A stretch of DNA of 6,893 bases from the NCBI GenBank assembly GCA_045122835.1, contig JBGVIB010000013.1:1-6893 (forward strand), read 5' to 3'. Below are positions 5,232 to 6,893 of this stretch, piece after piece. Each line of letters starts with the position of its first letter. Within the stretch, counting starts at the first letter, position 1. The position numbers and the translations under genes were made by a program. The DNA comes from JBGVMW01 sp045122835. GTDB taxonomy: Bacteria > Bacillota > Clostridia > Lachnospirales > Lachnospiraceae. The notes below the pieces were generated by a model, which was not told where the DNA came from, made no database searches, and saw only the letters and a program-made list of their open reading frames with translations.

Positions 5232-6686
5232 CTATACATTTAAAATTTCCTGAATCAGTACCCGCTCATCCATTGGATATTTTACACCTTTGATTTCCTG
5301 ATAATCTTCGTGACCTTTTCCTGCGAGTACAATAATGTCTCCCGGTTCTCCGTGCTCAATGACATACTGGATGGCATCCTTGCGGTTGATAATCTCCACA
5401 TATTTCCCTGTAGTTTTGTTGATACCAATCTTAATATCGTCAATGATATCCTGGGGCTCCTCAAAACGTGGATTATCAGATGTGATTACAGTTAAATCTG
5501 CTAATCTACCAGACACCTCACCCATTTCGTAACGTCTTAATTTAGAACGGTTACCACCACAGCCAAACAGGCAGACTAATCTGTGTGGCTGGTATTCTTT
5601 CAAAGTGGTCAACAAGCTTTCTAAACTCATGGCATTATGGGCGTAATCAATCATCAATGTAAATTCATCGGATACTTTAACCATTTCAATTCTGCCTTTG
5701 ACTTTAGCTGCTTTTAATGCTTTCTTGATATTTTCCTCTGACACTCCAAAATGACGGCATACAGCAATGGCTGTCAGGGAATTGTACACGCTAAATTTGC
5801 CCGGCACATCCACTTCTACTTTCATGTTCATTTTACCGGAAATATCATAGGATACTCCTAAGTAGCCTGGTCCTGTAATCAGTTCCATATTTTTTGCACA
5901 TAAATCAGCGTTTTCATGGAAGCCTATGGTCTCTAGCTCACAGGTATGATTTTTCATGATTGCTTCAAAATGTTCATCATCCATATTGCCGATTCCAAGC
6001 TTACACTGGCTGAACAGCATGGCTTTACAGTCTAAATACTCCTCAAAGCTGGCGTGTTCATTTGGTCCAATGTGGTCAGGCTCTAAGTTCATAAAGATTC
6101 CGATTTCAAAGATAAAGCCTGCTGTGCGGTGCATCATCAAGCCCTGGGATGACACTTCCATAACTACACAATCGCAGCCTGCTTCTAACATTTTTGCAAA
6201 ATACTGCTGTACTAACATGGATTCCGGAGTAGTGTTGGCTGATGGAATGACTGTTTCTCCGATTATGGTTTCTATAGTTCCAATTAAACCTACTTTATGT
6301 CCAGCGTTTTCTAAAATGGATTTTATCATATAGGTTGTGGTTGTCTTTCCTTTGGTTCCTGTGACACCGATTACTTTTAATTTTTCTGCCGGATGACCAT
6401 AATAAGCCGCAGAAATACATGCCATAGCATAGCGTGTGTTTTCTACGCGGATTATTGTTACATTTTCTGGAACTTCCACGTCTTTTTCTACAATAAGGAC
6501 TTTTGCGCCCTGCTTTGCGACCTCTGATGCTACTGAGTGGCCATCAAATGCGGTGCCCGTAATGCAGAAGAAAAGACAGCCTTCTGTTACTTTTCTGGAG
6601 TCGTTGATGATTGTGGTTACTTCAATGTCTGAATTTCCCTGAACGCAGGTATATGGAATTCGCTCTAATAAATATGTTAATTTCAT
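5232..6686 (-). CDS. murE: UDP-MurNAc-tripeptide ligase (MurE type, meso-DAP signature)
   Basis: MurE is a cytoplasmic ATP-dependent ligase that adds the third amino acid to UDP-MurNAc-L-Ala-D-Glu in peptidoglycan synthesis. The 484-residue protein has the three Mur domains: UDP-substrate domain with DSR at 29-31 and FDGH at 47-50; ATPase domain with GVTGTKGKTTT at 107-117, EVSSQ at 177-181 and the probable carbamylated Lys221; and C-terminal domain with DYAHN (347-351), GCGGNR (375-380), DNPR (404-407) and GKGHE (456-460). DNPR is the known mark of meso-diaminopimelate-adding enzymes, in contrast to Lys-adding ones. Some positions depart from the usual pattern: SSQ where SSH is typical, DHIGPNEH where DHLDYHG is typical, and GNR rather than GDR. 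It may therefore be a diverged or second MurE. AGGAGGC lies 8 bases before the ATG at 6686. No other cell-wall gene is in the window. Confidence 0.92.
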   Translation of the reverse strand: MKLTYLLERIPYTCVQGNSDIEVTTIINDSRKVTEGCLFFCITGTAFDGHSVASEVAKQGAKVLIVEKDVEVPENVTIIRVENTRYAMACISAAYYGHPAEKLKVIGVTGTKGKTTTTYMIKSILENAGHKVGLIGTIETIIGETVIPSANTTPESMLVQQYFAKMLEAGCDCVVMEVSSQGLMMHRTAGFIFEIGIFMNLEPDHIGPNEHASFEEYLDCKAMLFSQCKLGIGNMDDEHFEAIMKNHTCELETIGFHENADLCAKNMELITGPGYLGVSYDISGKMNMKVEVDVPGKFSVYNSLTAIAVCRHFGVSEENIKKALKAAKVKGRIEMVKVSDEFTLMIDYAHNAMSLESLLTTLKEYQPHRLVCLFGCGGNRSKLRRYEMGEVSGRLADLTVITSDNPRFEEPQDIIDDIKIGINKTTGKYVEIINRKDAIQYVIEHGEPGDIIVLAGKGHEDYQEIKGVKYPMDERVLIQEILNV

Positions 6687-6694
6687 AATGTGTT

Positions 6695-6701
6695 GCCTCC
6701 T
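6695..6701 (-). promoter_or_regulatory. Strong ribosome binding site of murE
   Basis: On the minus strand AGGAGGC lies 8 bases before the murE ATG and is preceded by a run of six A. It fixes the start and suggests efficient translation of the first gene of the group. I found no promoter with convincing -35 and -10 boxes between here and the window end. Confidence 0.8.
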
Positions 6702-6791
6702 TTTTTGTTACACAATACCATTCTAATAAATTAGCCTCGTCCGACTAAGACAACTTAAAATGATAAATCTATCTATACACTTCATCATGCA

Positions 6792-6829
6792 TATTAAGAC
6801 AGAAACAACTATTGTTTTCTGTCTTAATA
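6792..6829. repeat. Long inverted repeat (hairpin) upstream of murE
   Basis: TATTAAGACAGAAA (6792-6805) pairs with TTTCTGTCTTAATA (6816-6829), a perfect 14-bp stem with a 10-base loop in which CAA and TTG can also pair. On the minus strand, the direction of murE, no U-tract follows, so it is not a textbook terminator. On the plus strand a mixed TC-rich tail follows (TACTCTTCTTTTC). It lies just past a stop codon (6841-6839) that closes an edge-reaching minus-strand reading frame, so it may be the 3' hairpin of an upstream gene outside the window. A role in the murE leader is the alternative. Confidence 0.7.
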
Positions 6830-6893
6830 CTCTTCTTTTCAGTATACGAATTTTCTAATGTGAATGATACCTACCGGTTGCTTTTTATCTTGC

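Noticed and set aside
5956..6333. Plus-strand 125-codon open frame
   Set aside because: It is fully antisense to the intact murE gene, with no supported start site.

Overview
The window looks like chromosomal DNA of a low-GC Gram-positive anaerobe of the class Clostridia, most likely a Lachnospiraceae-type gut bacterium. This is inferred from the A/T-rich sequence, the strong AGGAGG-type ribosome binding sites, a DUF1836 protein, a YerC/TrpR-like regulator, a MurE with the meso-DAP signature DNPR, and a priA-def-fmt block typical of Bacillota. The genus cannot be fixed from sequence alone.

Layout. Bases 1-266 hold no convincing gene. They carry a compact 145-bp element (34-178) with 12-bp terminal inverted repeats, an exact 8-bp direct repeat on each side (TTTTCTGT), and three internal hairpins. 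This is the signature of a small non-autonomous transposable element (MITE). Just downstream is a well-formed sigma-A promoter (219-247) for a plus-strand DUF1836 gene (267-863). A strong hairpin with U-tracts in both orientations (867-910) separates that gene from everything to its right, which lies on the minus strand.

The minus-strand genes, in transcription order (right to left), are murE (6686-5232), priA (5217-2974), def (2776-2306), fmt (2224-1295, TTG start) and yerC (1250-966). murE and priA are 14 bp apart and clearly coupled. A 197-bp A/T-rich gap precedes def and may hold a secondary promoter. def, fmt and yerC then follow with gaps of 81 and 44 bp. No terminator is visible between murE and yerC, so one long transcript ending at 867-910 is plausible.

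The minus-strand group combines housekeeping functions: peptidoglycan precursor synthesis (MurE), replication restart (PriA), the two enzymes that attach and remove the N-formyl group of initiator methionine (Fmt, Def), and a small TrpR-fold regulator (YerC) at the end. The main points for a second look are the MITE-like element with its target-site duplication, unusual residues in MurE motifs, the MerR-like segment in the DUF1836 protein, and yerC in the position after fmt.
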